Positions 8,330 through 17,660 of a stretch of 64,000 nt of DNA are shown here, piece after piece. How positions within the stretch are numbered: the first letter of the stretch is position 1; each line of letters begins with the position of its first letter. Made by a program: the position numbers and the translations under genes. The notes beneath the pieces were generated by a model. The model saw only the letters and a list, made by a program, of their open reading frames with translations. It was not told where the DNA came from and made no database searches. This DNA comes from Geobacter sp. (lineage in GTDB: Bacteria; Desulfobacterota; Desulfuromonadia; Geobacterales; Pseudopelobacteraceae), in contig WKKS01000005.1 of NCBI GenBank assembly GCA_009684515.1, positions 62,001 to 126,000 on the forward strand. Reading direction: 5' to 3'.

Positions 8330-10405
8330 GTGAGCAGTAACGTTTTGATGGAAAACCGGTTAATGATTTTGCCGATTTTATTGGCCCTGACAATTTTGTG
8401 GTTGCCTTTGGAGTGTTTGTCCGCAACGGAGCCGGTTACGAATATTTCCGGCAGGGTTCTGACCGAGACAGCCCCGCTGGATGGGGCACAGGTTTACATT
8501 TACAGAAATTATGATGACATCAGGGCCGGCCGACACATTCAGGTGTCCGCTGCCGCTGGTCCGGATGGAGTCTACAACTCAAGCTTGCCGCAGGGAAAGT
8601 ACTATTTTGTCGCCAGGGGGAGCCGGAACGGCAAAGATTATTTTTCTTATCACGGCAATAATCCGGTCAGGATCGGAGGCGAGGATACTTGGATTACCAT
8701 GCTTGCCAATCCGGTTGAAAAACCGGTCTTTTCAGAAGCGGCAGAAGGGGACACTTTCCTGAAGGGAGTTGTAACTTACAAAGGGCAGCCGTTGAAGGAT
8801 GCCTATGTGACTGCCTACAAGGCGGGAACTGGAACTTTCAAGGGACTTGGTTTCAGGACAGAGTCGGTCAGCGAGGAGGGGCGATTTGAATTCCCGCTAC
8901 AGCCCGGCAATTATGTAGTGGTTGCGAAAAGAATCGAAAGCGGGAAAGGAAACCGGCCGCCCAAGAGTGGGGACCTGTACTGCTATTGTCCTAATAATCC
9001 GGTCGAAGTGCTTGCGGATAAAGCAACAACCGTTGAGGTTCCCTGTTACCCAAAGGATAACAGGTCGTCATTTACAGATATTCCCCAGCTCAAAACCGGC
9101 CGCTATAAAACCATCGACCAGCGCGACCTGAACGGGAGTTCGGGAATCAAAGGCAAGGTCACAAATTCGTCCGGAAAACCGGTCGCCGGTATATTGGTGC
9201 TTGCCTACCGGACTACAAAGCCGGTCTTTCTGACCTATCACTTGAGTCACGGGACCGAATACAGCTCCGAAACCGCCGCTGACGGATCTTTCTTTATCCC
9301 GCTTGATGTGGGTGGCGACTTCTATCTGGTTGCCAGAAATACGCTCGGGGATGGACCGCACCGGGGGGAGTTGTTCGGACTTTATAACGGAAACAGCAGG
9401 CATGTGGTGGCATTCAAGCAGGGCACGGTCGTTGATTCTGTTGACATAACGGCTGGAAGGGTCATGGACGAATCGGGTCAGTCCGCTGAGTTGTCAAATT
9501 CGACCTCAGAGGCGAATGCGGATATGCCCGGGCAGAGCCGCTTTGATAAGGAATCGTCTAAAATCAGTGACACTGTTCTAACCGAAGATACTGTTTGGCG
9601 GGGTGATGTTGTGATCAGCGGAGTTGTTGTCGTTAAAAAAGGCGTGACTCTTACGGTAATGCCGGGGACATCAATCCGGTTTGCCAAGGTTGACCGCGAT
9701 CAGAACAACGTGGGTGATGGTGAGCTCAGAGTTGAAGGACGCATTGTCGCCAGGGGGACAGCGGCTGAACGCATTGCATTTACTTCCGCCGAGAAGTCAA
9801 AGTCAGTCAGGGATTGGTCCTATATCCATCTGTTAGCATCGCAGGAGAATAACGTGTTTGAGTACTGCCGTTTCGAATACGGCTTTTCAGGGGTGCAGGT
9901 GCATTATTCAAATGTGCGGATTGAAGACTGCCTGTTTTCCAATAATCACGAAGGGTTGCATTTCAATACGGCCAATGTAGTGGCAGAACATAATACGTTC
10001 ACAGGCAACGGCTCGGCAATCCGTTTCAAGAGGTTGGAGGGGAGGGTGGTCATAAGAAACAATGAAATTTACGGCAATGAAGTCGGAGTGCTGTTCGGGC
10101 GTCAGCAGATTAATGCGGTGGATTTCAAAAATCTCAACAATCCGATTGATTATCCTCTTTTTGCAAAAAACAGCTTCCACAACAACAGAAAGTATAATTT
10201 TTCCATGGGGGAAGGGCAAAGCCTTGATATCAAGGTGGAAAACAACTGGTGGGGATCTGATCAACCGGTGAAAATCAGTGAGGGCATCTTTGACAAGGGT
10301 AACGATAGTGAACTTGGGGAAATATTTTTCAAACCGTTTCTTTTGTCTCCGCTGCAAAATTCCGGAGTCAGGGGTGGCGTAGTTAACATGTCGAGTGTCA
10401 AATGA
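8330..10405 (+). CDS. Exported protein: carboxypeptidase-regulatory-like repeats plus right-handed beta-helix
   Basis: 691 residues from the GTG at 8330, which has a GGCGGGTGG-type ribosome site just upstream. ATG at 8282 (overlapping the previous gene) and 8348 are alternatives. The signal sequence ends near LECLSA. Three carboxypeptidase-regulatory-like modules follow (roughly residues 35-120, 130-220 and 260-365), each with a D-G-x-(F/Y) strand and a PGxYYxVA(R/K) strand. Residues about 410-680 form a right-handed parallel beta-helix, as in NosD/pectate-lyase-like folds: TVMPGTSIRF, then N-rich coils such as NNxxGLHFNTANV and NNEIYGNEVGV. No catalytic set was identified. Its last codons overlap the next gene (ATGA), so they are co-translated. 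The likely role is a surface structural or polysaccharide-binding protein. Confidence 0.8.
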   Translation: MSSNVLMENRLMILPILLALTILWLPLECLSATEPVTNISGRVLTETAPLDGAQVYIYRNYDDIRAGRHIQVSAAAGPDGVYNSSLPQGKYYFVARGSRNGKDYFSYHGNNPVRIGGEDTWITMLANPVEKPVFSEAAEGDTFLKGVVTYKGQPLKDAYVTAYKAGTGTFKGLGFRTESVSEEGRFEFPLQPGNYVVVAKRIESGKGNRPPKSGDLYCYCPNNPVEVLADKATTVEVPCYPKDNRSSFTDIPQLKTGRYKTIDQRDLNGSSGIKGKVTNSSGKPVAGILVLAYRTTKPVFLTYHLSHGTEYSSETAADGSFFIPLDVGGDFYLVARNTLGDGPHRGELFGLYNGNSRHVVAFKQGTVVDSVDITAGRVMDESGQSAELSNSTSEANADMPGQSRFDKESSKISDTVLTEDTVWRGDVVISGVVVVKKGVTLTVMPGTSIRFAKVDRDQNNVGDGELRVEGRIVARGTAAERIAFTSAEKSKSVRDWSYIHLLASQENNVFEYCRFEYGFSGVQVHYSNVRIEDCLFSNNHEGLHFNTANVVAEHNTFTGNGSAIRFKRLEGRVVIRNNEIYGNEVGVLFGRQQINAVDFKNLNNPIDYPLFAKNSFHNNRKYNFSMGEGQSLDIKVENNWWGSDQPVKISEGIFDKGNDSELGEIFFKPFLLSPLQNSGVRGGVVNMSSVK

Positions 10406-11082
10406 AGAAAATCAAGCGTATGGCAATCCTGATGTTGCCCACGGTCATGTTTATGTGTCACGGGATGGCAGAAGCAACCTTGAAAAGCGCCGTTTCAAAC
10501 TTTTATTCGCGTAATTCACCGGACACTCTGATCCGGTTGTATGAGGATCCAGGTCGCCAGGAATGGCAGAAACCAATGCAGGTGGTGGATCTTCTGTCTG
10601 TCAAGCCGGGGGATGCTGTGGCCGATATAGGTGCCGGGACGGGATATTTTTCTGTTCTTTTTGCTAAAAAAACCGGCGATTCCGGAATGGTCTATGCCGT
10701 AGATATCGACCGGAACATGGTCGAATATGTCAAGCAGCGCGCGGAGAGGGAAGGGTTGTCAAACCTCCGGGCAATACTTGCAAAAGCGGACGATCCGATG
10801 CTTGCGGAGGACTCCACTGACCTCGTTTTTATCTGCAACACCTACATGTTTATCGAGGATAGAGAAAGTTATCTGGCACGCCTGAAGGATGCCATTAAGA
10901 AAAACGGCCGACTTGTTATTATCTCGTACAACCTGATCGATTCGCCGGAAGGTCCTCCGATCCACACCAGGATCTCAAAAAAGATAACCGTCAGCGAAGT
11001 TGAAAAAGCCGGGTTCGTGCTTGAAAAGGAGCATTTTATCCTGCCGTACCAGCATTTTCTGATTTTTACAAGACGGGATTGA
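10402..11082 (+). CDS. Class I SAM-dependent methyltransferase with N-terminal signal peptide
   Basis: 226 residues. The start overlaps the previous stop (ATGA). Residues 1-25 look like a signal peptide (MKKIKR, hydrophobic stretch, MAEA). The rest is a Rossmann methyltransferase: motif I VADIGAGTGYFS at about 74-85, an acidic residue ending strand 2 (VYAVDID), and a motif-IV-like DLVFICNTYMFI. SAM is cytoplasmic, so an exported methyltransferase is odd; the segment could instead be an uncleaved membrane anchor facing the cytoplasm. The EWQKP sequence just before the domain resembles a subgroup of such proteins found with signal peptides elsewhere, from memory. The substrate is unknown. It belongs to the run of exported genes from 1315. 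Confidence 0.8.
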   Translation: MKKIKRMAILMLPTVMFMCHGMAEATLKSAVSNFYSRNSPDTLIRLYEDPGRQEWQKPMQVVDLLSVKPGDAVADIGAGTGYFSVLFAKKTGDSGMVYAVDIDRNMVEYVKQRAEREGLSNLRAILAKADDPMLAEDSTDLVFICNTYMFIEDRESYLARLKDAIKKNGRLVIISYNLIDSPEGPPIHTRISKKITVSEVEKAGFVLEKEHFILPYQHFLIFTRRD

Positions 11083-11132
11083 AATGACTGGAAGAACTTC
11101 TTTCACACATTAATTGTTGTCTGGAGATGTTT

Positions 11133-11693
11133 ATGAAAATGATTGCCTTAATATGGATAATTATGATGTCGCTTGCCGTAACTCAAAATGTCGACGCATG
11201 TGTCGGCAGGATTCTGACGATAGGAATATCCAATTCAGTTAACGAACAACTCCTGGCCGAAATAGTTTCGCAGCTGGTCAGCGAAAGGACCGGTTCAAAT
11301 GTAAAAATTGTTCACTTCAACAGTCCCCAGGAAATGTATTCGGCCGTAAAAAAAGGAGAGGTAAGCCTTGTAATCGAAAATCTGGACCGGGGTTCTCTGA
11401 TGGTTGCCAGGGCACAGGAAAAACCTTCCAGAGCAATCTTTGATGCGGTGAAGAAGGAGTACCGCAAAAACTATAATCTTATCTGGTTTGAGCCTTTTGG
11501 GGAGAGTCAGTTTTATGCGCCGGTAGTCGCAATTGATGTGCTTGAGATTCTGCCGGCCCTGCCAAAGCTGGTTGGTAAGCTGGCGGGTGTGTTGACAGAA
11601 GATACCTACGCGAAATTGTTGAAAACTGCAAAAAACAATGGCAAGGCGCGAGAAGTTGCGAAGGATTTTCTGAAATCCAGATGTTTGATCTAG
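11133..11693 (+). CDS. Small substrate-binding-protein-like (OpuAC-type) exported protein
   Basis: 186 residues from ATG 11133, chosen because GGAG at about 11122-11125 is at good distance; ATG 11127 is the alternative. A signal peptide ends near QNVDA. The mature part resembles lobe 1 of glycine-betaine/choline binding proteins (OpuAC/ProX): the strand LTIGISNSVNEQLLAEIVSQ, then KKGEVSLVIE, and a late LPKLVGKLAGVLTEDTYAKLL segment like their C-terminal helices. At under 190 residues it lacks most of lobe 2 of the family, so solute binding is doubtful. No permease or ATPase genes are nearby, so it is an orphan. It ends 3 bases before the stop of the convergent gene. Family assignment is tentative. 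Confidence 0.65.
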   Translation: MKMIALIWIIMMSLAVTQNVDACVGRILTIGISNSVNEQLLAEIVSQLVSERTGSNVKIVHFNSPQEMYSAVKKGEVSLVIENLDRGSLMVARAQEKPSRAIFDAVKKEYRKNYNLIWFEPFGESQFYAPVVAIDVLEILPALPKLVGKLAGVLTEDTYAKLLKTAKNNGKAREVAKDFLKSRCLI

Positions 11694-11696
11694 CTG

Positions 11697-12899
11697 TTAG
11701 ACGATGTGGAAGTTGGCGTGAATTATTTTTTGCAGTTCTTCTATCTTGATCAGCGCATGTCGAATCTGCTCGCGCTCTTCAGCCGGCAGTTGATATGGAT
11801 TTATGTAATAGGAATCTCGTTGGATGCCCTTGATATTCTTGATCTGCAACAGGATGCGATGTTTGGTGAGAACATGATAAGCGTTGGTAAGGTCGTTTGC
11901 GAAGTGTGCGGAAAAGCTTCCTTCTGTTTGTAAAAATGATATCCGTTCGATGGTGCTTGTGGCTGGTATGCTCTGATTGATAGCCAGAATACGGACGTTC
12001 ATAACGAGTGGCGCCCAAGCCAGAAGCTTCAAGTTGAACTCGCCTTTGTGCTCACCACTCCCTTCTGTCCAGATCCGTTTCAGAAAACCAAGTGCCAGCT
12101 GCATTTCAGTTGCCGTTTTAGCCATACCCCACAGTACCTGGAAATAATCCTTTTCCATATCTCGAATCATTGCTATCAGCCGTTCTGCCAGGCTTTGATC
12201 CCCAGCCACATAGCGGGCGTCTGACAGTACGATCAGGTCCATCATGTTTTTTCCAAGATCTTCCACTTCATATCTGACAATCGAGAGCAGGCGCTTGCGC
12301 CATTGGCTGAATGATCCGCGCCAGCTCAGGTTGATCGGCATTATGCCGCCTGTGCAGCGTTGAAATCCGGCCTGTTCCAGTTTGTCAACCAATCGAGAGG
12401 CAAACTCCTGAAAATAGCTGTCTGCCTCTTCACCGCCGTCGTCACCATAAACAATCAAATTGTCCTGGTCAGTGATCAGAGTTTGTTCCTTGCGCCCATC
12501 GCTTCCCATGCTTATCAGGGCATATGGTACCCCCGGTTTTGGCAGGCCGCTGCTTTCCATCTCTTTGTTGACGATCTCCAGGGCACGCAGAGAGAGAGCA
12601 TCACGGTAATGTGTGCATGACCGGTGTAGTGTCGTTACGGAGTAGTTCAGCAGGAACCGATCCATTTCTATTCGATTCAGTTCGTCGTGAATCTCTTTCA
12701 GCTCGGAGCCGTCTGCTTGTTGAATTGATTTTATCAAGGCGGACTGTTCGTTGTTCCAGGCGGAAAGCTGAAGCTGGTCTGACGAAATGGCTGAATTGAT
12801 CAGTTTCAGCAAGGATGGGATGTCTTCCGCAGAGCAATATCTCGTAATCTCTTTCAAATCAGTCACATTGCTGGTTGCGTGATTGCTAGATGATCGCAT
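11697..12899 (-). CDS. DUF294-type nucleotidyltransferase-like protein
   Basis: 400 residues. An AAGGA ribosome site lies about 9 bases before the ATG at 12899. Residues about 135-160 carry the GlnD-like signature GSDGRKEQTLITDQDN (G-S-x-G-R-x-E-Q and D-x-D), typical of the DUF294 putative nucleotidyltransferase domain. The C-terminal 150 residues fit the associated substrate-binding helical domain (DUF294_C). Family members usually carry N-terminal cyclic-nucleotide and CBS domains; these are absent here and replaced by about 100 helical residues. The activity of the family is not established; a regulatory nucleotidylation role is presumed by analogy with GlnD. It faces away from the histidine kinase gene and shares its upstream region. 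Confidence 0.82.
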   Translation of the reverse strand: MRSSSNHATSNVTDLKEITRYCSAEDIPSLLKLINSAISSDQLQLSAWNNEQSALIKSIQQADGSELKEIHDELNRIEMDRFLLNYSVTTLHRSCTHYRDALSLRALEIVNKEMESSGLPKPGVPYALISMGSDGRKEQTLITDQDNLIVYGDDGGEEADSYFQEFASRLVDKLEQAGFQRCTGGIMPINLSWRGSFSQWRKRLLSIVRYEVEDLGKNMMDLIVLSDARYVAGDQSLAERLIAMIRDMEKDYFQVLWGMAKTATEMQLALGFLKRIWTEGSGEHKGEFNLKLLAWAPLVMNVRILAINQSIPATSTIERISFLQTEGSFSAHFANDLTNAYHVLTKHRILLQIKNIKGIQRDSYYINPYQLPAEEREQIRHALIKIEELQKIIHANFHIV

Positions 12900-13194
12900 G
12901 TATTAATATCCTTGTGGAGTTGCCAATGATGGCATACGAAAATACAGTAACAGCTGAAGCCCGTCCACTATATCATAACCAGCCAAAATTAAAAGTAACA
13001 GTCCGGCATTGTATTCGGCTTACGAATTAGTTTCTTGTGTTGTGATATCAGCAGGTTTGTGGCATATGTCTTCACGCTGCTCCGGAGTTGTTCCCCCTGT
13101 TTTTCCATAAGTGAACTGGCTGGTCGTCAAGTTGTCGCGGAGAATGTATAGCGGAGAATGTAATAAGGCGAGTCGTCAGAAAGCGGAAATAAAC
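12900..13194. other. Intergenic region between divergent DUF294 and kinase genes
   Basis: 295 bases with no convincing gene. It must hold the promoters for both divergent genes, but no clear -35/-10 or -24/-12 pair was recognised. A 12-base direct repeat GCGGAGAATGTA occurs at 13137-13148 and 13151-13162, just before the kinase start; its meaning is unknown. An in-frame extension of the kinase frame to 13111 exists but has no good ribosome site. Confidence 0.5.
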
Positions 13195-15360
13195 ATGACT
13201 CTTTCCCAACGCACAGTTCTTATTATTGTCAGCACATTCATTGTCCTGCTTATTATTCTGGCGGCTACTTCCGACGTTATTCTTCTAAAAAGTTTTGCGT
13301 CACTTGAGCGAACAGTGCTGACTGGAAATGTTCAGAGAGTAAGAAACGAAATAGACAAGACGTTTGACGAACTTGATTCGACTTCACAGGATTTCTCAGA
13401 TTATTTGTTAAAAAGTGGCACCACAAATATATCCAACTATAATACGCAAACATTTGTTAACCATCATGTCGATATTGTCTTGGTTTTTTCATCTTCAGGT
13501 CAGATTCTGTTCTCTCAGGCGGTCGATTTCCATCACCATAAGCCGGTTACCCTCCCGGAAAATTATCTTGTTCAATTAGCTCGGGTTCCCACACTGGCCG
13601 CACCCACAACTAACAAAGTCGTCAGTGGAGTAATCCTGCTGGGAGACGAGCCACTACAGCTGTTTTTGCGTCCTGTACATGATTCGGGTGTTATGGTGCT
13701 GGTGGGCCGTTATCTGGACGATGACGAGGTCCGTCGTATTTCGACGTTAACCACTTTTTCAGTCCAGCTGTTTACGACAGTTTCCGGCACCAAGACTGCT
13801 GAGGTCGCCCATGTTTTGGCCGATTTTAAAAAAGGTATTGTCAGCCCCCACATGGTTCTCGACTCGGACAGGATAGCGGGATATTCCCTGTTCAAAGATC
13901 TTTCCGGTCAGCCGGTTCTGATAGCCAGGCTCGTGGAAAAACGCGTTTTGTATGGCCAGGGTAAAGCGGCCATTGCCTACGTACTCCTTTCGCTATTGAT
14001 AGCTGGCACTGTTTTTTGTTTTGCCATGCTCTTTTTTATAAAGGGAACCATCCTCAAGCGAATCGAATTTCTTAGTGGAACCGTTAAAAAGTTAAGTTCA
14101 GAACCCAACCCGTTTTCCCGTTTGCCATTGTCCGGCGAGAATGATGAACTGACCGAATTGGCAGGATCAATCAATGCCATGCTCGATTCGATCGAAGTCG
14201 CTGAAAATTCTACGCGTGATAGCGAAGAACGCTACCGGATTCTGTTTGAACGTGCTCCGGACTCGATTTTTATCATCGGTCTTGATGGAGAAGAAGTCGG
14301 GAAAATAATTTCGGCTAACAGGGCGGCCGCAGAACAGCACGGCTACACAATTGACGAGCTCTGCAAGATGAGTATTTTTGACATTAATATCGATGTGGAC
14401 AAAGAGAATACCGCCTCTTTGATCAAAAGGATTTCTGGCGGTGAGTGGATTACCAAGGAAGTCTGGCACAGCAAGAAGGATAAATCGCGGTTTCCAATGG
14501 AAGTACACGCAGGTATGGTAAAAATTCAAGGCTGTTCCTACATACTCGCTTTTGATCGAGATATAACCATCCGGAAACTGGCTGAAGAAAGTGACCGGAT
14601 GTATTTAGAGCGGATCCGGCAGCTCAATGCAGAGCTGAAACGCAAGGCAAATGACCTTGCGGCAGCCAATTATGAACTGGAATCATTCAACTACTCGGTA
14701 TCTCATGATATGCGCGGCCCTCTGACAAGGATTTCAGGCTACTGTCAGATTATGCTGGAGGAGGATGTCGTTCTTGACCCGCAAATCAAGAGTTACATAG
14801 GGCGAATCCATGAGTCCGGTTTGTGGTTGAATGAGATGATTGATGCCATGCTTCATCTGGCGCAACTGGCTCGTGCAGAGCTTATTCCGGAGCTTGTTGA
14901 TCTGAGCAAGCTGACTGAGGAATTGACTGCCGAATTGAAGTTGCTTGAGCCTGACAGGAATACTAAAACGGTTGTCATGAAAGATGTTATCGCTGCCGGG
15001 GACCCGAGCCTGCTGAAAATATTGATTACCAACTTGTTGAATAATGCCTGGAAATATAGCTCTGGAATCAAGGACGCGTGCATTGAGTTTGGAATGCGCA
15101 AGGAAGAAACCGGACCCGTATATTTTATCCGGGATAATGGCGCCGGTTTTGACATGAAACTTTCGAGTAAGCTCTTCAAAGTGTTTTCCAGGCTGCACGA
15201 CTCTTCCGAGTTTAGTGGCACCGGAATTGGCCTGGCAACCGCACAGCGAATAGTTGCAAGGCATGGCGGGCGTATCTGGGCGGAAGCGGAAATTGGCCGG
15301 GGCGCCACATTTTTCTTTACACTGCAGCCAGATATGCCTTCGATTGGCCCCCGCAGTTAA
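13195..15360 (+). CDS. Membrane sensor histidine kinase (CHASE4-like, HAMP, PAS, HisKA, HATPase)
   Basis: 721 residues from ATG 13195, where the first transmembrane helix begins normally; in-frame starts back to 13111 are possible. Order: TM1 (about 8-30), an extracytoplasmic CHASE4-like sensor domain (about 40-245), TM2 (about 260-285), HAMP (about 286-340), PAS (about 345-460, with ERAPDSIFIIGLDG), a short coiled linker, HisKA with the phospho-accepting His of SHDMRGPL (about residue 504), and HATPase with N-box NNAWKYS, DNGAGFD and GTGIGLA. It is complete and apparently active. No response regulator gene is adjacent, so it is an orphan kinase with an unknown partner and signal. The closest HATPase features (DNGAGFDM, FSRLHDSSEFSGTGIGLA) resemble phytochrome-like kinases. 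Confidence 0.92.
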   Translation: MTLSQRTVLIIVSTFIVLLIILAATSDVILLKSFASLERTVLTGNVQRVRNEIDKTFDELDSTSQDFSDYLLKSGTTNISNYNTQTFVNHHVDIVLVFSSSGQILFSQAVDFHHHKPVTLPENYLVQLARVPTLAAPTTNKVVSGVILLGDEPLQLFLRPVHDSGVMVLVGRYLDDDEVRRISTLTTFSVQLFTTVSGTKTAEVAHVLADFKKGIVSPHMVLDSDRIAGYSLFKDLSGQPVLIARLVEKRVLYGQGKAAIAYVLLSLLIAGTVFCFAMLFFIKGTILKRIEFLSGTVKKLSSEPNPFSRLPLSGENDELTELAGSINAMLDSIEVAENSTRDSEERYRILFERAPDSIFIIGLDGEEVGKIISANRAAAEQHGYTIDELCKMSIFDINIDVDKENTASLIKRISGGEWITKEVWHSKKDKSRFPMEVHAGMVKIQGCSYILAFDRDITIRKLAEESDRMYLERIRQLNAELKRKANDLAAANYELESFNYSVSHDMRGPLTRISGYCQIMLEEDVVLDPQIKSYIGRIHESGLWLNEMIDAMLHLAQLARAELIPELVDLSKLTEELTAELKLLEPDRNTKTVVMKDVIAAGDPSLLKILITNLLNNAWKYSSGIKDACIEFGMRKEETGPVYFIRDNGAGFDMKLSSKLFKVFSRLHDSSEFSGTGIGLATAQRIVARHGGRIWAEAEIGRGATFFFTLQPDMPSIGPRS

Positions 15361-15477
15361 AATCCAGGACGCGCCCTTGACGCCGATACCTGAATTTGTT
15401 TTTAAAACCGCTTTAAACCAGGTGGTTAAAATGATAAATGATCATATGTTGCAACTTTAATTTGACCGGAGGAAGTA

Positions 15478-17136
15478 ATGTCTCAGCAGATTGAACTCAC
15501 TGTAGGGGCCCTTTTGGACGATATGGCCCGTCGTTATCCAGAAAACGAGGCGTTGGTTTATCCCGAGCGCGGCTTGCGATACTCATACGCCGAATTTAAT
15601 GAGGTCTGTCGCCAGACAGCTAAAGGTCTCCTGAAGATGGGAATAAAAAAGGGCGATAAAGTCTCTATCTGGGCTTATAACGTCCCGGAATGGGTAGTCT
15701 TGCAGTTTGCCACAGCCAAGATCGGTGCAGTTCTGGTTACTGTTAATACCAACTACAAATCCGCTGAGTTGGAGTACATTCTTAATCAGTCCGATTCCAC
15801 AACGCTTTTTATGGTCAACTCTTTTAAAGATACCGATTATGTAGCCACTTTGAATACGGTAGTCCCGGAACTGCCAGGTTCTGCGCCCGGGCTGTTGTCG
15901 TGCGCCAAATTGCCCTTTCTGAAGCATGTTGTCTTTATTGGTGACAATGCTCCAAGTGGGATGCTCAGTTTTGCCACCCTTGCTGAGATGGGGAAACTGG
16001 TTTCGGACGCCGAACTGGAGTCGGTAGAGGCAACCCTGGATTGCCATGAAACAATCAACATGCAGTACACATCCGGCACAACCGGTTTCCCCAAAGGGGT
16101 CATGCTGACCCATTACAATATTGTCAACAATGGCTTTAATATCGGTGAATGCATGAAATTTACCGAAAAAGACCGACTCTGCATTCCGGTCCCCTTTTTT
16201 CACTGTTTCGGCTGCGTGCTGGGTGTTATGGCCTGTGTCACACACGGTTCGACAATGGTTCCGGTGGAAATATTCGAGCCGCTGGCTGTATTGAGGACGA
16301 TCGAGGCGGAAAAATGTACTGCCGTGCATGGCGTTCCGACTATGTTTATTGCCGAACTGGAACATCCCGATTTTCACAAGTTCGATTTGACCTCTCTGCG
16401 CAGCGGTATTATGGCCGGTTCCCCCTGTCCGATCGAGGTTATGAAAAAAGTGATTCGAGATATGCACGCCACTGATATAACCATTGCCTATGGCCAGACA
16501 GAATCATCTCCGGTTATTACCCAGACGAGAACTGACGACCCGATTGAATTGCGAGTCGCAACAGTTGGCCGGGCGCTGCCAAATGTTGCAGTCAAAATAG
16601 TCGATATCGAAACAGGTGAGACCCTTCCGCCCGGCAAGCAGGGCGAGCTTTGTACTCAGGGATATCTTGTTATGAAAGGTTATTACAAAATGCCGGATGA
16701 AACCGCCCGGGCCATCGATTCCGACAACTGGCTGCATACCGGCGATCTGGCGATTATGGACGAAAACGGCTACTGTAAAATAACAGGACGTATCAAGCAG
16801 ATGATTATCCGTGGCGGCGAAAATATCTATCCACGGGAAATAGAAGAGTTTCTTTATACTCACCCCAAAGTTTCCGATATCCAGGTTTATGGAGTGCCGG
16901 ACCGGAAGTTTGGTGAACAGGTCATGGCGGCGATTATCCTGAAAAAAGGGGCCGAGATGACGGAAGATGAGGTGCGTGATTTCTGCAAGGATAGAATCGC
17001 CAATTACAAGATTCCAAAATACGTAAAATTTGTGGACGGATATCCGATGACAGCTTCCGGTAAAATCCAGAAGTTCAAACTGCGTGAGATGGCTATGAAA
17101 GAACTGCAATTGGAAAATGCCAGCGAGACCGCTTAG
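15478..17136 (+). CDS. AMP-forming acyl-CoA synthetase (medium/long-chain fatty acid-CoA ligase type)
   Basis: 552 residues with a strong GGAGGAAGTA ribosome site before ATG 15478. It is a soluble member of the adenylate-forming family, activating a carboxylic acid to its acyl-AMP and then acyl-CoA. Visible motifs: P-loop-like YTSGTTGFPKG (about 197-207), YGQTESSP (A5), the D of TGDLA (A7), GRIKQMIIRGGENIYPREIE (A8 hinge) and the catalytic Lys in ASGKIQKFK near the C-terminus (A10). Length is normal. Overall pattern is closest to FadD-like/medium-chain ligases rather than acetyl-CoA synthetase (which is longer). The neighbours do not define the substrate. It could feed beta-oxidation of fatty or aromatic acids. 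Confidence 0.92.
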   Translation: MSQQIELTVGALLDDMARRYPENEALVYPERGLRYSYAEFNEVCRQTAKGLLKMGIKKGDKVSIWAYNVPEWVVLQFATAKIGAVLVTVNTNYKSAELEYILNQSDSTTLFMVNSFKDTDYVATLNTVVPELPGSAPGLLSCAKLPFLKHVVFIGDNAPSGMLSFATLAEMGKLVSDAELESVEATLDCHETINMQYTSGTTGFPKGVMLTHYNIVNNGFNIGECMKFTEKDRLCIPVPFFHCFGCVLGVMACVTHGSTMVPVEIFEPLAVLRTIEAEKCTAVHGVPTMFIAELEHPDFHKFDLTSLRSGIMAGSPCPIEVMKKVIRDMHATDITIAYGQTESSPVITQTRTDDPIELRVATVGRALPNVAVKIVDIETGETLPPGKQGELCTQGYLVMKGYYKMPDETARAIDSDNWLHTGDLAIMDENGYCKITGRIKQMIIRGGENIYPREIEEFLYTHPKVSDIQVYGVPDRKFGEQVMAAIILKKGAEMTEDEVRDFCKDRIANYKIPKYVKFVDGYPMTASGKIQKFKLREMAMKELQLENASETA

Positions 17137-17187
17137 CTTAAGTTCTTATACTGGCAGGAAACGTTAAGGCTAAAAAGGAAAATCAAT

Positions 17188-17634
17188 ATGATCAAGAGAA
17201 TCAGTGCCCTGCTGTCCGGATTTGCGACCGTGTGGCTGCTCTCGGCCTGTGCAATCGGCAATTATGCGCCTCCCGATACGTCTGCTTATCATGCGTTGCG
17301 CAAAAACTTTGACGTAACGATAGGGTGGAATGTTGCCGGAAATGACCGCCAGACAACGATAGACGGTTATGTCCGCAACAACCGTTATCATATCATGCAG
17401 GATCTGGAACTATGGATAACTCTTCTTGGTACTGACGGCAGGGAACGTGCGCAAAAAAGTTTTTTTATAATACCTTCTGAACTTCCCCAGGACGATGTCG
17501 CCGGTTTTTCAATTGATTTTGGAACAGGATTGCGGCCCGGCGATAAACTCCGGTTTTTCTATCGCTATAAGGGTGTTGAGGATAACGAAGAGGCCTCTTC
17601 GTGGGTCAACAGTTTCGAAGCACCGCTCCGATAG
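17188..17634 (+). CDS. Small predicted lipoprotein
   Basis: 148 residues with an AAGGA ribosome site. The N-terminus is a lipoprotein signal with lipobox LSAC (Cys about residue 21). The mature part is one small beta-rich domain: IDGYVRNNRYHIMQDLELWI and a later FYRYKG. This resembles FxLYD-type modules that mediate envelope interactions, but the match is weak. No catalytic residues are seen. It follows the acyl-CoA synthetase by 51 bases and may be co-transcribed. It converges with a methyltransferase gene 26 bases downstream, and no hairpin is visible in that gap. Function unknown. Confidence 0.75.
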   Translation: MIKRISALLSGFATVWLLSACAIGNYAPPDTSAYHALRKNFDVTIGWNVAGNDRQTTIDGYVRNNRYHIMQDLELWITLLGTDGRERAQKSFFIIPSELPQDDVAGFSIDFGTGLRPGDKLRFFYRYKGVEDNEEASSWVNSFEAPLR

Positions 17635-17660
17635 TGGCAATGGCTACATCTCCGCTTTAT

